This document shows, one piece after another, positions 48,062 to 58,142 of a stretch of DNA of 64,000 bases. Every line of letters starts with the position of its first letter. The stretch's first letter is position 1. The notes below the pieces were generated by a model. The model did no database searches. It saw nothing but the letters and a program-made list of their open reading frames with translations, and was not told the DNA's origin. The DNA is from Garcia nutans. Its lineage: Eukaryota; Streptophyta; Magnoliopsida; Malpighiales; Euphorbiaceae. The DNA lies in assembly GCA_947685225.1 (NCBI GenBank), contig CANTUV010000062.1, positions 14,838,501-14,902,500 of the forward strand, written 5' to 3'. The position numbers and the translations under genes were made by a program.

Positions 48062-48961
48062 AAGAATATAAAAGAAAATATTCATAAATAAAAAGAAACA
48101 GCAAAAATAAGAAAAAATAAAAATAAAAAAGACAAAAAAAAAAGACCGCTATTTTTCCATAAAAAATGAAAAAGAAAAAACCGAAATACACAAAAATGAA
48201 AACTTAAAGAAAAAAGGTTCAAGACCGTATATTTGAAAATTGGGATTTGGAATCCCGTAAACAGTGCAATTAAATTCCTCAAAACAGAATAAAAATAAAC
48301 AGCCCATGCTAATTTTGCAACACTTGTTCTTAAATATAATTAGGAATTAGCAACATGCAGAAATAAATCTTCAAAATCCTTTCACTTAGGGAAGATACTC
48401 AAATTTGCACGAGTGATGACCTGTTTCACACATTCAATAAAATATCTCAGATTCTACTTTCTTTGTATCAACAACAATAATAACATGCTCTAATACTGAA
48501 AAATCCTATTAATTATGAGTATAATGATGTATATGATGTTATATAAATAAATATATATACATATATATGTATATATATATGATGGACTAAATTCATCTAA
48601 ACATTTTCTCTTTGAATGGCTAAATTATTTATCAATGTGAAAAACTGAAATTAGAATGATATTTTAAATTTTGTTAATTTTAAATTTGTTAATATTGAAC
48701 AGATTTTACAAAATCTGAGGCAAAAAAATAATGATAAAATTTTGATAAAAATTTTGTAAATTCATATTTAATATATCAAAAAACAGTTTAGAATTATTTT
48801 ATCTCATTGACTTCATAAAATTTGACATTTGAATCAAATCCCATCAAATTTTGATATTTAAATTAGATAGTTATGACATCAACTATGAGAATTTATTTAG
48901 AAAACAAAATTAATTTAAAATGAATTCCTCTATTATTGCGAATGAAAAATATCTTGCGTAC
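48062..48961. other. A+T-rich DNA, possible intron-like flank of the X8 exon
   Basis: A-rich stretch at 48065-48185 and TATA microsatellite near 48545-48582. No second X8 exon was found. Confidence 0.5.
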
Positions 48962-49213
48962 TTGGATCAAGATCAGTAACCATAGCAGTAGCATTGAAGT
49001 AACAAGTAGCACCTCTATGCTTGAACTTCTGATAATAGTTATTGAAGGCAAAGGAGGCATGGTCTTTTACTGTGTTTGGTGAATAACAAGGTTGGTTTTT
49101 TCGAGTCATTCTACAATCTGCACCTCCCTTTCCACATGCCCAATCAAGTGCCCTTTGCAACTCCTCTTATGGGGTTTGCTCATCTGCTATGCACCACTCC
49201 CCATATTGTCCAT
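48962..49213 (-). pseudogene. X8 (CBM43) domain exon, with a stop
   Basis: X8 domains bind callose-type 1,3-beta-glucan and occur in plasmodesmal callose-binding proteins and in tails of glucan hydrolases. The exon is flanked by an acceptor (TTATAG) and a donor (GTACGC) and encodes GQYGEWCIADEQTP, a stop TAA at 49167-49169, then EELQRALDWACGKGGADC, QPCYSPNTVKDHASFAFNNY and KHRGATCYFNATAMV. The cysteines and aromatics expected of X8 are present, so only the stop is wrong. No signal-peptide exon or following exon was seen; a retroposon tail and a MITE lie where the upstream exon would be. Gene fragment or recently broken gene. Confidence 0.8.
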
Positions 49214-49312
49214 CTATAACATATATAAAAGCCAATTCAGACCCCAAAATAAAATAGAAAATCTAATTATTTTTTATATAATAGTATTGAAATTCTTTTT
49301 ACAATTTTAAAA

Positions 49313-49800
49313 AAAGCAGCTCAGTGCACAAACACTCCTACAATATGCGGAATTCTGGAAAGGGTCGAACCCACAAGTTCTATTATATATGACCAGGGAT
49401 TAACCTGGGAGGTCGTGGGGGAGCAAACGACCCCCTTTCACCGGTGGCTAGAAAGCACTTACAGAGGGTGCTTTTTGCCGCCAGTGATGGCCAACGGAAA
49501 TGAGCCCCCTAGCTCGAGTTGTAGGGGGCGGAGAGAGAGAGTGTGAGGTTAAAGAAGAGAGAAAGAAGAGAGAGGGAGCAAGGGAGAGGGAAGATGATGG
49601 GTTGGACGGCGGACTAAGGGCTCACCGGTGACGATGACAATGGAGATAGCCTTCACCAGCGACGGCGAGAGGTAAAAATTTTGCCCCCCTTCCACAACCG
49701 CCTGGTTCCGCCACTGTACATGACCTTCCCTTGCAGTTAGTTATAATGAACTATTTTCACGATTTGAATCTATGATCTTATTATCCAATTAATAGAAGAA
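49313..49800 (+). mobile_element. Non-LTR retroposon tail (RTE/SINE-like), split by a MITE
   Basis: 49313-49385 (GCAGCTCAGTGCACAAACAC, GGAAAGGGTCGAACCCACAAG) continues at 49717-49790 (CCTTCCCTTGCAGTTAG, TTTCACGATTTGAATC, TATGATCTTA) once the MITE at 49394-49716 is removed. The joined wording is that of a tail widespread in plant genomes. Family name from memory. Confidence 0.55.
49394..49716 (+). mobile_element. hAT MITE, copy 2
   Basis: 323 bp, ends CAGGGATTAACCTGGGAGG and (complement) CAGTGGCGGAACCAGG; 8-bp TSDs TATATGAC (49386-49393) and TACATGAC (49717-49724), one mismatch. GA-rich interior, much richer in G+C than the flanks. Same family as 47767-48053. Confidence 0.85.
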
Positions 49801-51354
49801 AAATTAGAATAAGTATTATTAATAATATTATTATCTGATTTTTGTGAAGCTAAAGCAACAAAAATGAGAGCTCCCAAAATTTTTTTGATAGTAAATGACA
49901 TTGAAATGCAACAACTTGTACTATCAATTTCTTGGATTGAAATTGATGCCATTTTGAGGAGTTATTGTAGTTTGCCTCTTTACGAATTCGAAAAACATCA
50001 AAGAAGATATCAACTTTTTTGGAAAGTTGAGATTGTGATTCTAATTCTATAAATGCATTTCTTTCATCTTATGACAAGAATTCAGTTTCTCTTTTGGCTA
50101 ATTTGACCAAATTACCCCACATTTAGTTATTTTCTTTTTTAATTTTTAAGAATAAAAAATTAAATTTGTTAATGTATATATTGTCCCATTAATTATTAAC
50201 TGTTTTACCATTATGAGTAAAAATGATTTCAATGTGCAACTCGTAAAATAGTCTTGATATTTCTACATATATTTTTTTAGTTAATTTAAAATTAATCTTT
50301 TTTCTAGCATTTAGAAAAAAGAATTCGAATTTAATTTTTTTAATAACACATCATAAAAATAAATAAATAAATTCTCGAGTGCTATTAATTTTTTTTAGCA
50401 TATTTACAAATGTGATATTTTCTTTCTTATGTATCATTTGCTTATCCAATATATAAATAAATTATATTTGATTTGATTAAAGAAATTGAATCAATACCAA
50501 AGAAATATAATTAACTAATGCATGTATGTATAATTAAAAATTAAATATTTATTAAAAATTATGTATGTATGTATGTAATATTAAATTCTAAATCTCCTCT
50601 CCATTAATTATAAGAATGTCATATAATAAAACATTTTAGAATAATTAAACCCATTTAAATACAAAAATGTATAATAATACAATAATGACAACTACCATAA
50701 TGTTTAATAAGCTAATTTCTGCCAAAAGAAAACGAAAAAAAGATAGAATGGCTAGATTGGTCATTTCGTAAAAAGGGTGAGTTGTATGACTGAAACTTAC
50801 ATGTTTTATCATGGGATGGCGAAGATGATCTTATTGTTGACGCAAACCCAAAGTAATATATGATCCTATCCATCAAGCAACCTTTTTTTTTTTTTTTTCA
50901 GTTTCCTTCTTTATATAAAAAAAAATAGCAATCTCCTCTGTTTGTTTGAAGCAATTTTATTATTTTTTTTCAAAAAAGCAAAAAATATTACAAAATTTTA
51001 TTGCAAAAGGTCTGCTTTTACAAACTTATCAACACAGGACCGCATTCTCTTCTATATAAATCAACTCATCAAAGTTTGGAGATTTTTTAGTCTACAATCG
51101 AAGGTTTGAGAACATTTTAGTCTTTTTCTTTTTACGCACACGCGCACGCGTGCACATATGCACAAATATATATAAGCAAAACTTTTCTTCTTTCTCCATC
51201 CAGTAATAGAAGTAAGAAGCTAAATTAAAATCCTTAATTCCATTTTTATTTATCGTATAACCACAAAGGTTTTAGCCTAATTAATGGAAGATTAGGATTT
51301 CACATGCTATTAAAACTTGAGTCTGTGAATTGATTTGAGAAGATAACCAAAGTA
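49801..51354. other. A+T-rich intergenic DNA
   Basis: Alternating purine-pyrimidine tract at 51134-51162 (ACGCACACGCGCACGCGTG...). T run at 50883-50899. No gene. Confidence 0.5.
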
Positions 51355-51489
51355 TTAATGCCGAAAAACCCAATCACTTTAGAGATCCCGATGGATCTTA
51401 GTGAGCAAGGCCGTCTTAACATACATAGAGACCTAAAATAAATTTGAAAAATAAGGCCTTTACTGATAGATTTCATATAAGTTATAAAT

Positions 51490-52070
51490 TTGTTACTTAA
51501 AATTTATTTTTCTAGCTTTTTGAGATACAAAATTATTTATTAGATTTTCACAGTCAACATCTCTCAATATTTCTTTTTCTATTGATAATAGAGCCAATCC
51601 ATTGAGTCTTTGTTGAGACATTGCTGATCTTAAGTAAGATTTTATTAATTTTAACTTTAAAAAATTTCTTTCTACTGAAGTAATAGTTATAGGAATTGTT
51701 AACATTATTCCATAAGCAATTTATGCATTTGGAAAAAAAAATCAAGTTTTTTTTAATATGATTGAGTAAGTCAATTGAAGTATTATTATTTTCCACTTGT
51801 ATAATTACTTTTAAAACTTTTAACTCTGAAAATAAATCCAAACTATCAATATCTAAATTTTCATTATGTTTTAAAAACTTTTCAAGGTTAAGACAATTTT
51901 CTTCCAATTTCTCTCACTATTGAGTGATTTCAGTTTTTCATAATAAATAGAAAACCAAAAATATTTTCATAAACTTTAAATTGTTCAAATCTATTTTGAA
52001 GTGAATAAATAGTTTGATCTACTACATATAAGAAATAATCAATTCTGAACAACTCTCAATGAGATCTTAT
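51490..52070 (-). pseudogene. hAT transposase, C-terminal dimerization part
   Basis: 51493-51705 reads LTIPITITSVERNFLKLKLI, KSYLRSAMSQQRLNGLALLS, IEKEILRDVDCENLI, the hAT dimerization domain. 51554-51907 in another frame carries the segment before it (EENCLNLEKFLKH, DLFSELKVLK), so a frameshift lies between. The gene is cut at 52070 by the copia, whose TSD CTTAT is repeated at 58716-58720. Confidence 0.82.
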
Positions 52071-52643
52071 TGTTGGATTATTTATATGGACTAATATTTA
52101 TACATTAAATATAACATTAGGTTAAATAATTTTATGTCATATATATATACTATCATAAAAAGGCTTGGCCCAAATATTAAAGTGATATAATTTGGTTTAG
52201 GTTAATTATGGGCATATTTAAGGTTGTAAAGTATGGGTTAATATATGTGTAGATACTCTAATGTAATTTCTAATTTTATGATGGGCAAAATTGGAAATAA
52301 AGATATTAGGGTTATGGTCCCCAAATTATGTGTTTGAGTTTTTTTTTTCTTATATATATCCCATCATATATAAGATAAAGAAAGAGGAAGGAGGAAGAAG
52401 TTTTAAGAGCTTAGAATTTTCTCTAAAACTAAAACCTCTCAAACACATCAATTTGGAAGATCAAAACCATAAGGCTAAGGATTCAGATCTTCCATATGGA
52501 TTAAGGTACGCTTCCGCTTTCAGTTTTATTTAATTATTCTTGATGATTGAACATGAATGATCTTGGATTGATGATGGTTTTCATCAATTGATTTTGATCC
52601 TACCTATTGATGATGGTTTTCATCAATAGATTTTGATCCTACA
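52071..52643 (+). repeat. 5' LTR of the young copia
   Basis: TGTTGGATTATT to GATCCTACA. Its last 77 bases hold two copies of a 39-bp unit, each with an 8-bp perfect hairpin ATTGATGA/TCATCAAT (52567-52588, 52606-52627). Confidence 0.93.
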
Positions 52644-52645
52644 AT

Positions 52646-52657
52646 TGGTATCAGAGC
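52646..52657 (+). promoter_or_regulatory. Primer-binding site (initiator tRNA-Met)
   Basis: TGGTATCAGAGC two bases after the LTR. Confidence 0.9.
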
Positions 52658-52689
52658 TAATTCATGTTTAATCATTGAGATTCAAATTA

Positions 52690-53190
52690 TTTTATTGTTG
52701 TTTTGGATATGGATTAAGACTTGATTCATTATTGTTGTTTTGGATATGGATTAAGACTTGATTCATTATTGTTGTTTTGGATATGGTTTAAGACTTGGTT
52801 CATTTATGATAAAATTTTGGTTAAATGAATTGTGATTTGTATAGTATATGTTTATGTTTATGGATATGTAGAAATGTTTTTCTTCACATGGGTCCCATTC
52901 ATTAATTATGTGTTGAAATTTTTCTACATATGGACCCCATTAATTAATATATGTTGACATTTTTTCTTCATATGGACCCCATTAATTAATATATGTTGAA
53001 ATTTTTCTTCATATGGACCCCATTAATTAATATGTGTTGAAATATTTTTCTCATATGGGTCCCATTATTTATTACATGTTGAAATTTAGAAAAAAAAATG
53101 TATTTGACATGTTTGGACATTGAGATATATATATATGTTTGGACATTGAGATATATATATGTTTGGACATTGGGAATTTTAGATTTAAAT
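52690..53190 (+). repeat. Three successive minisatellites in the copia leader
   Basis: About 52696-52806: three copies of a 39-bp unit with GTTGTTTTGGATATGG. About 52868-53070: five copies of a 45-50 bp unit with CATATGGACCCCATTAATTA. About 53106-53172: three copies of a 24-30 bp unit GTTTGGACATTGAGATATAT. All non-coding. Confidence 0.85.
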
Positions 53191-53313
53191 AATGGAAAGA
53201 TGATATATATATATTGAGATAAATTGATTGACACAATAAGGCTCACCAAAGTGAACTTAGTGGAGATTAATTTATTTTAAATATATAAAGAGTTAAGTGT
53301 GTGTGACTAATGT

Positions 53314-53530
53314 GAATATAAATTGGCCCAAAGGAAAGTTTATATTCAACATAATCACATATGCTCTTGTGGTGATAAATATGTGATGATTATTTGGTTT
53401 TACATGTGAGCAATAAATCAGCCCAAAGGAGGATATATTGTTTGGCATGTTAATTTATCATCAATATTTAATTGCTACGCCAAGGTATCACTTGTAAGTT
53501 AATATTTTGTCCAAAGATGAAATATTAATG
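53314..53530 (+). other. Leader with three CCAAAG-loop hairpins (young copia)
   Basis: Stem-loops with 12-base loops: 53325-53336 (GGCCCAAAGGAA; 11-bp stem GAATATAAATT/AGTTTATATTC with one GU), 53420-53431 (AGCCCAAAGGAG; CAATAAATC/GATATATTG, one mismatch) and 53508-53519 (TGTCCAAAGATG; perfect 9-bp TTAATATTT/AAATATTAA). CCAAAG occupies loop positions 4-9 each time. Loop spacing is 95 and 88 nt. Confidence 0.75.
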
Positions 53531-53615
53531 GAGCGCTCGGTATCTTGAGATGGGGTTTACCATTATTTAAGTTTATTATTCAACTTCAGTTATACTTTGG
53601 AAATATGTTAGTATA

Positions 53616-54518
53616 TTGATTGTCTGTTTTGTTTTGGATTTAGTTAATGCTACCGCAGCTAATATTTCTGCCAACATTAATTCGGTTCCTATGTTAAATG
53701 GCACAAATTTTAAGGCATGGCAAGAGAGCGTACTTATCACTCTCGGAGTCATGGATCTGGACTATGCGATTAGAGTTCCGAAACCCGATGATCTTACTGA
53801 TAAGAGTACCTCTGAGGAAAAGAGGGAGATGGAAAAGTGGGAAAGGTCTAATCGCATAAGTCTTATGATCATTAAGCGTGCTGTTCTAGAAGCTTTTAGG
53901 GGCACTATGTCTGATCAAGTGGATACTGCTAAGGGTTTCCTTGAGGATATAGAGAAAAGATTTGCTAAGAATGAAAAGGCTGAAACTAGTACAATCTTAG
54001 CAAAACTTATCTATATGAGGTATACAGGTAAAGGAAACATAAGGGAGTACATTATGGAAATGTCACATCTTGCTTCAAAGTTAAAAGCACTTAACTTGAC
54101 CTTGTCTGAGGACTTGTTAGTGCATTTGGTTTTGATATCTCTTCCAGCACAGTTTAGCCAGTTTAAGGTGAGCTATAATTGCCAAAAGGAATCTTGGTCA
54201 CTTAATGAGCTCATCTCACACTGTGTTCAGGAAGAGGATAGAATGAAGCAAGAAAAGATACCAAGTGCTCATTTAGCTTCCACTTCTAAGGACAAAAGGA
54301 AAGACAATAAAAGAAAGAAAAATAAGGAAGCTGCAGAAGCGCCACAAAAGAAACAAAATAAGGAACAAAATAAGATTACTTGTTTCTTCTGTGGTGCTCC
54401 AGGTCATGTGAAGAAGCATTGTACCAATTATCATGCATGGCGTGTGAAAAAGGGTAAGCTTCTTAATTTTGTTTGTTCAGAGGTTGATTTGACTTCAGTG
54501 CCTAGACACACATGGTGA
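53616..54518 (+). CDS. Copia gag, ends at a nonsense codon in protease
   Basis: Gag forms the virus-like particle that packages the element RNA. The open frame has 300 codons: VPMLNGTNFKAWQESVLITL (N-terminal gag), a UBN2-like capsid region (LEDIEKRFAKNEKAETSTIL, LVLISLPAQFSQFKVSY), a Lys-rich linker and the zinc knuckle CFFCGAPGHVKKHC. It reads into protease as far as LTSVPRHTW, where TGA at 54516-54518 replaces the second Trp of the WWIDSG-type motif. The frame opens at a TTG; the first in-frame ATG is 53691. An ATG at 53647 is out of frame by one base, so the true start seems lost or displaced. Confidence 0.85.
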   Translation: MIVCFVLDLVNATAANISANINSVPMLNGTNFKAWQESVLITLGVMDLDYAIRVPKPDDLTDKSTSEEKREMEKWERSNRISLMIIKRAVLEAFRGTMSDQVDTAKGFLEDIEKRFAKNEKAETSTILAKLIYMRYTGKGNIREYIMEMSHLASKLKALNLTLSEDLLVHLVLISLPAQFSQFKVSYNCQKESWSLNELISHCVQEEDRMKQEKIPSAHLASTSKDKRKDNKRKKNKEAAEAPQKKQNKEQNKITCFFCGAPGHVKKHCTNYHAWRVKKGKLLNFVCSEVDLTSVPRHTW

Positions 54519-57500
54519 ATAGATTCTGGTGCAACAACTCACATCAGTGTGTCTATGCAGGGTTGCCTGAGTTACCGAAAGCCTAATGATGTTGAAAGAT
54601 ACATCTATGTTGGCAACGGACAGGAGATTGAAGTTGAAGCAATTGGAACATTTAGATTATTATTAAGAACTGGATTTTATTTGGATTTGAAAGAGACTTT
54701 TGTTGTACCGTCTTTTAAACGGAATTTGATTTCTGTTTCTGTATTGGACAAATTTGGTTTTTCTTGTTCATTTGGAGATGGAAAATTTAGTCTTTTTCAA
54801 AGTTCAAATTTCTTTGGTTCCGGTTCTTTGTCTGGTTATGATAATCTATATATGATTGATACAGTTGCTTCATTTCATGAATCCTTGTCTATTAGTACAA
54901 TAGGCATAAAACGCAAATTAACAAATGAGAATTTAGCTTCGTTATGGCACAAGAGACTAGGTCACATCTCTAAAAAGAGAATTGAGAGACTTGTGTCAGA
55001 CGGTATTCTCGATCCTCTTGATTTTACAGATTTTGATGTGTGTATAAACTGTATCAAGGGAAAACAAACAAATGTAAGGAGATTTGGTGCCAACAGAAAA
55101 TCAGACGTCTTGGAACTAATACACACAGATATTTGTGGTCCATTCCCTAAGGCTTCTTGGAATGGACAACAATACTTTATTTCGTTCATAGACGATTTTA
55201 CACGATATGGCTACCTTTATCTCTTACATGAGAAATCGCAATCCCTGGACATGTTCAAAAGTTATAAGGCTGAAGTTGAGAACCAACTCAACAAAAGGAT
55301 TAAAAGCATTAGATCTGACCGTGGTGGTGAATACTATGGTAGATATGACGGTTCAGGTGAACAATGTCCAGGCCCATTTGCGAAATTCCTAGAGGAAAGC
55401 GGTATCGTCCCACAGTACACCATGCCAGGTTCACCTACTATGAATGGTGTAGCTGAAAGACGAAACAGAACACTTAAGGATATGGTAAGGAGTATGATTA
55501 GTCATTCTACCTTGCCAGAATCACTCTGGGGAGAGGCTTTAAAGACTGCAGCTTATATACTCAACAGAGTTCCAACTAAGGCAACTGCAAAAACTCCATA
55601 TGAGCTTTGGACAGGTAAAAAGCCTAGTCTTAAGCATTTGCATATATGGGGATGTCCAGCTGAGGTAAGGCCTTACAGGCCAAATGAAAAGAAACTGGAC
55701 TCAAGAACTGTCAGTTGTTACTTTATTGGATATTCTGAAAGATCCAGGGGTTACAAATTTTATGATCCCACATCTAAGGCTATATTTGAGACGGGAAATG
55801 CCCGATTTTTTGAGGATGTTGAGTTTGCAAGGGGAGAAAGAGTTAAAGACTTTGACTTTGAAGAGGAATATGTAAATATTCCTTTAATTGCTCTTGACAA
55901 TAATCAAGAACAATACTCCATACCTGATATTGTTCAAGATGCAATTCCAGACAATGTCATTGAATCTCCCAGTCAAGTTCAAGAAATTGTTCCAGAAGAA
56001 CAAACTCTACAACCTCAAGAAACATTGCCATTAAGAAGATCCACTAGAGAGAGAAGAAGTGCAATACCAGATGATTATATTGTATTTCTCCAAGAACATG
56101 AGGTTGACATTGGAGTGATGGAAGATGATCCAATCAACTTTCATCAAGCCATGGAAAGTCCTAACTCTCAAAAGTGGATTAATGCCATGAATGAAGAGAT
56201 AAAGTCCATGAGCGATAATGACGTATGGGATCTTGTCCCATTGCCTGAAGGTTCGAAACCCATTGGTTGTAAATGGATTTTTAAAACCAAGAGGGATTCG
56301 AAAGGTAATGTGGAGAGGTACAAAGCACGTCTTGTTGCTAAGGGCTTTACACAGAAAGAAGGCATTGATTATAAAGAGACTTTCTCTCCAGTTTCCTCGA
56401 AAGACTCTTTTAGGATTATAATGGCTTTAGTGGCATATTTTGATCTTGAGTTACATCAGATGGATGTTAAGACTGCGTTTCTCAATGGCAATATTGATGA
56501 AACAATTTATATGGTGCAACCAGAAAATTTTGTATCGGGTGATGCAAAGTCTATGGTTTGCAAATTAAAGAAATCCATCTATGGACTTAAACAAGCGTCT
56601 CGACAATGGTATTACAAGTTTCATCAAGTTGTCATCTCATTTGGTTTTGAGGTGAATTTGGTTGATGATTGTATATACCATAAGTTCAGTGGGAGTAAGT
56701 ATATTTTTCTGGTTTTATATGTTGATGATATATTGCTTGCCAGTAATGATATAGGCTTATTGCATGAAACTAAGAGATTTCTAGCTAAGAACTTTGAGAT
56801 GAAAGATCTTGGTAATGCATCTTTTGTATTAGGAATCCAAATATATCGAGATCGCTCTCGAGGTATACTTGGATTATCACAAAAGGCCTATATTGAAAAG
56901 GTTCTAAAGAGATTTGGCATGCAAGATTGTAAACCAGGAGATACCCCTGTGGCTAAAGGAGATAAGTTTAGTCTTAACCAGTGTCCTAAAAATATCTTTG
57001 AGGAAAAGGAAATGCAGAAGATTCCTTATGCTTCAGTAGTAGGGAGTCTGATGTATGCACAAGTTTGTACGCATCCGGATATTGCGTACATTTGTGGAAT
57101 GTTAGGCAGATATTTGAGTAATCCAGGAATGGATCACTGGAAGGCAGCCAAAAGAGTTATGCGGTACTTACAGAGAACAAAACATCATATGCTCACATAT
57201 AGAAAGTCGGATAAATTAGAGATTCTTGGATATTCAGATTCCGACTTTGCTGGATGCCAAGATAGCAAGAAGTCTACATTGGGTTATATTTATCTGCTTG
57301 CTGGTGGAGCTATTTCCTGGAAAAGTGCTAAACAGTCACTTGTAGCTCCTTCCACCATGGCAGCTGAATTTGTAGCATGCTATGAAACATCTAATCATGG
57401 AATATGGCTGCGAAATTTTGTCACTGGGCTGCGAATTGTGGATAATATTGAAAGACCACTTAAGTTATTTTGTGACAATAAATCAGCAGTTTTATATTCC

Positions 57501-57710
57501 AATAACAATAGGAGCTCGACGAAGTCAAAGCACATTGACATCAAGTTCCTAGTTGTTAAAGAAAGAGTTCAAAGTGGACAGTTGTCTATAGAGCATATTG
57601 GTACAAACTCCATGATTGCGGATCCGCTTACTAAGGGACTACCACCCAAGGTCTTTCATGAGCACACTGCTTATATGGGTGTTATGTCATTTGAAGAAAT
57701 TCAGTTTTAG
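54519..57710 (+). CDS. Copia Pol: protease, integrase, RT, RNase H
   Basis: Continues the gag frame after one stop with no frameshift, 1053+ codons. Protease DSGATTHIS at 54525-54550, GAG-pre-integrase SLWHKRLGHISKKRIERL and CINCIKGKQ, integrase HTDICGPFP, FIDDFTRYGYLYL, SDRGGEYYGRYDG and catalytic Glu in NGVAERRNRTL, RT WINAMNEEIKSM, MDVKTAFLNGNIDE and LVLYVDDILLA (near 56705-56740), RNase H YSDSDFAGCQDSKKS, FCDNKSAVLYSNNN, HIDIKFLVVKERV. Ends FEEIQF then TAG 57708-57710. The catalytic residues I can see are present. Apart from the stop in protease it looks competent. Confidence 0.9.
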   Translation: MDSGATTHISVSMQGCLSYRKPNDVERYIYVGNGQEIEVEAIGTFRLLLRTGFYLDLKETFVVPSFKRNLISVSVLDKFGFSCSFGDGKFSLFQSSNFFGSGSLSGYDNLYMIDTVASFHESLSISTIGIKRKLTNENLASLWHKRLGHISKKRIERLVSDGILDPLDFTDFDVCINCIKGKQTNVRRFGANRKSDVLELIHTDICGPFPKASWNGQQYFISFIDDFTRYGYLYLLHEKSQSLDMFKSYKAEVENQLNKRIKSIRSDRGGEYYGRYDGSGEQCPGPFAKFLEESGIVPQYTMPGSPTMNGVAERRNRTLKDMVRSMISHSTLPESLWGEALKTAAYILNRVPTKATAKTPYELWTGKKPSLKHLHIWGCPAEVRPYRPNEKKLDSRTVSCYFIGYSERSRGYKFYDPTSKAIFETGNARFFEDVEFARGERVKDFDFEEEYVNIPLIALDNNQEQYSIPDIVQDAIPDNVIESPSQVQEIVPEEQTLQPQETLPLRRSTRERRSAIPDDYIVFLQEHEVDIGVMEDDPINFHQAMESPNSQKWINAMNEEIKSMSDNDVWDLVPLPEGSKPIGCKWIFKTKRDSKGNVERYKARLVAKGFTQKEGIDYKETFSPVSSKDSFRIIMALVAYFDLELHQMDVKTAFLNGNIDETIYMVQPENFVSGDAKSMVCKLKKSIYGLKQASRQWYYKFHQVVISFGFEVNLVDDCIYHKFSGSKYIFLVLYVDDILLASNDIGLLHETKRFLAKNFEMKDLGNASFVLGIQIYRDRSRGILGLSQKAYIEKVLKRFGMQDCKPGDTPVAKGDKFSLNQCPKNIFEEKEMQKIPYASVVGSLMYAQVCTHPDIAYICGMLGRYLSNPGMDHWKAAKRVMRYLQRTKHHMLTYRKSDKLEILGYSDSDFAGCQDSKKSTLGYIYLLAGGAISWKSAKQSLVAPSTMAAEFVACYETSNHGIWLRNFVTGLRIVDNIERPLKLFCDNKSAVLYSNNNRSSTKSKHIDIKFLVVKERVQSGQLSIEHIGTNSMIADPLTKGLPPKVFHEHTAYMGVMSFEEIQF

Positions 57711-58142
57711 TGGGAGTTTTGTATTATGCTTTCTTGTAATAGACAAACTTTGGTTATGTTATGCTTGATTTTCTGCAGAAATCAAGTTTTTAATTTATTC
57801 ACACTTTGAATTTGGCATGATGTGGTTTCATCATGGTTTTAGGAGGATCAATTGGAAATAGACATGTTTAGATCACATTGCATGTAATTTCCATGCTACA
57901 CATCCATACTTGATCTATGTCATTTGGTTATATTGGTATATGTGATCAAAGATAATTTTATTATGATGTAACTATAATAAATAATGCCTTGGTTCTATAT
58001 TGATATAGCTAATGGACGAGATTGTTCAGAAAAGCCATTTGGTTATGATAGATAAGTTTTGAGCTCATAAGGTTATATTATGGCATAAGATTATAAAATT
58101 GTAAAGTTATATTTATGTACAAATATAGTCCAAGTGGGAGAT

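Noticed and set aside
47691..48071. 126-codon frame with Leu/Ser repeats
   Set aside because: Generated by the CT-rich core of a hAT MITE; no homology or start context.
52868..53070. CRISPR-like array
   Set aside because: Regular repeats, but the spacers are also repeats, the host is a plant and the block lies in a retrotransposon leader.
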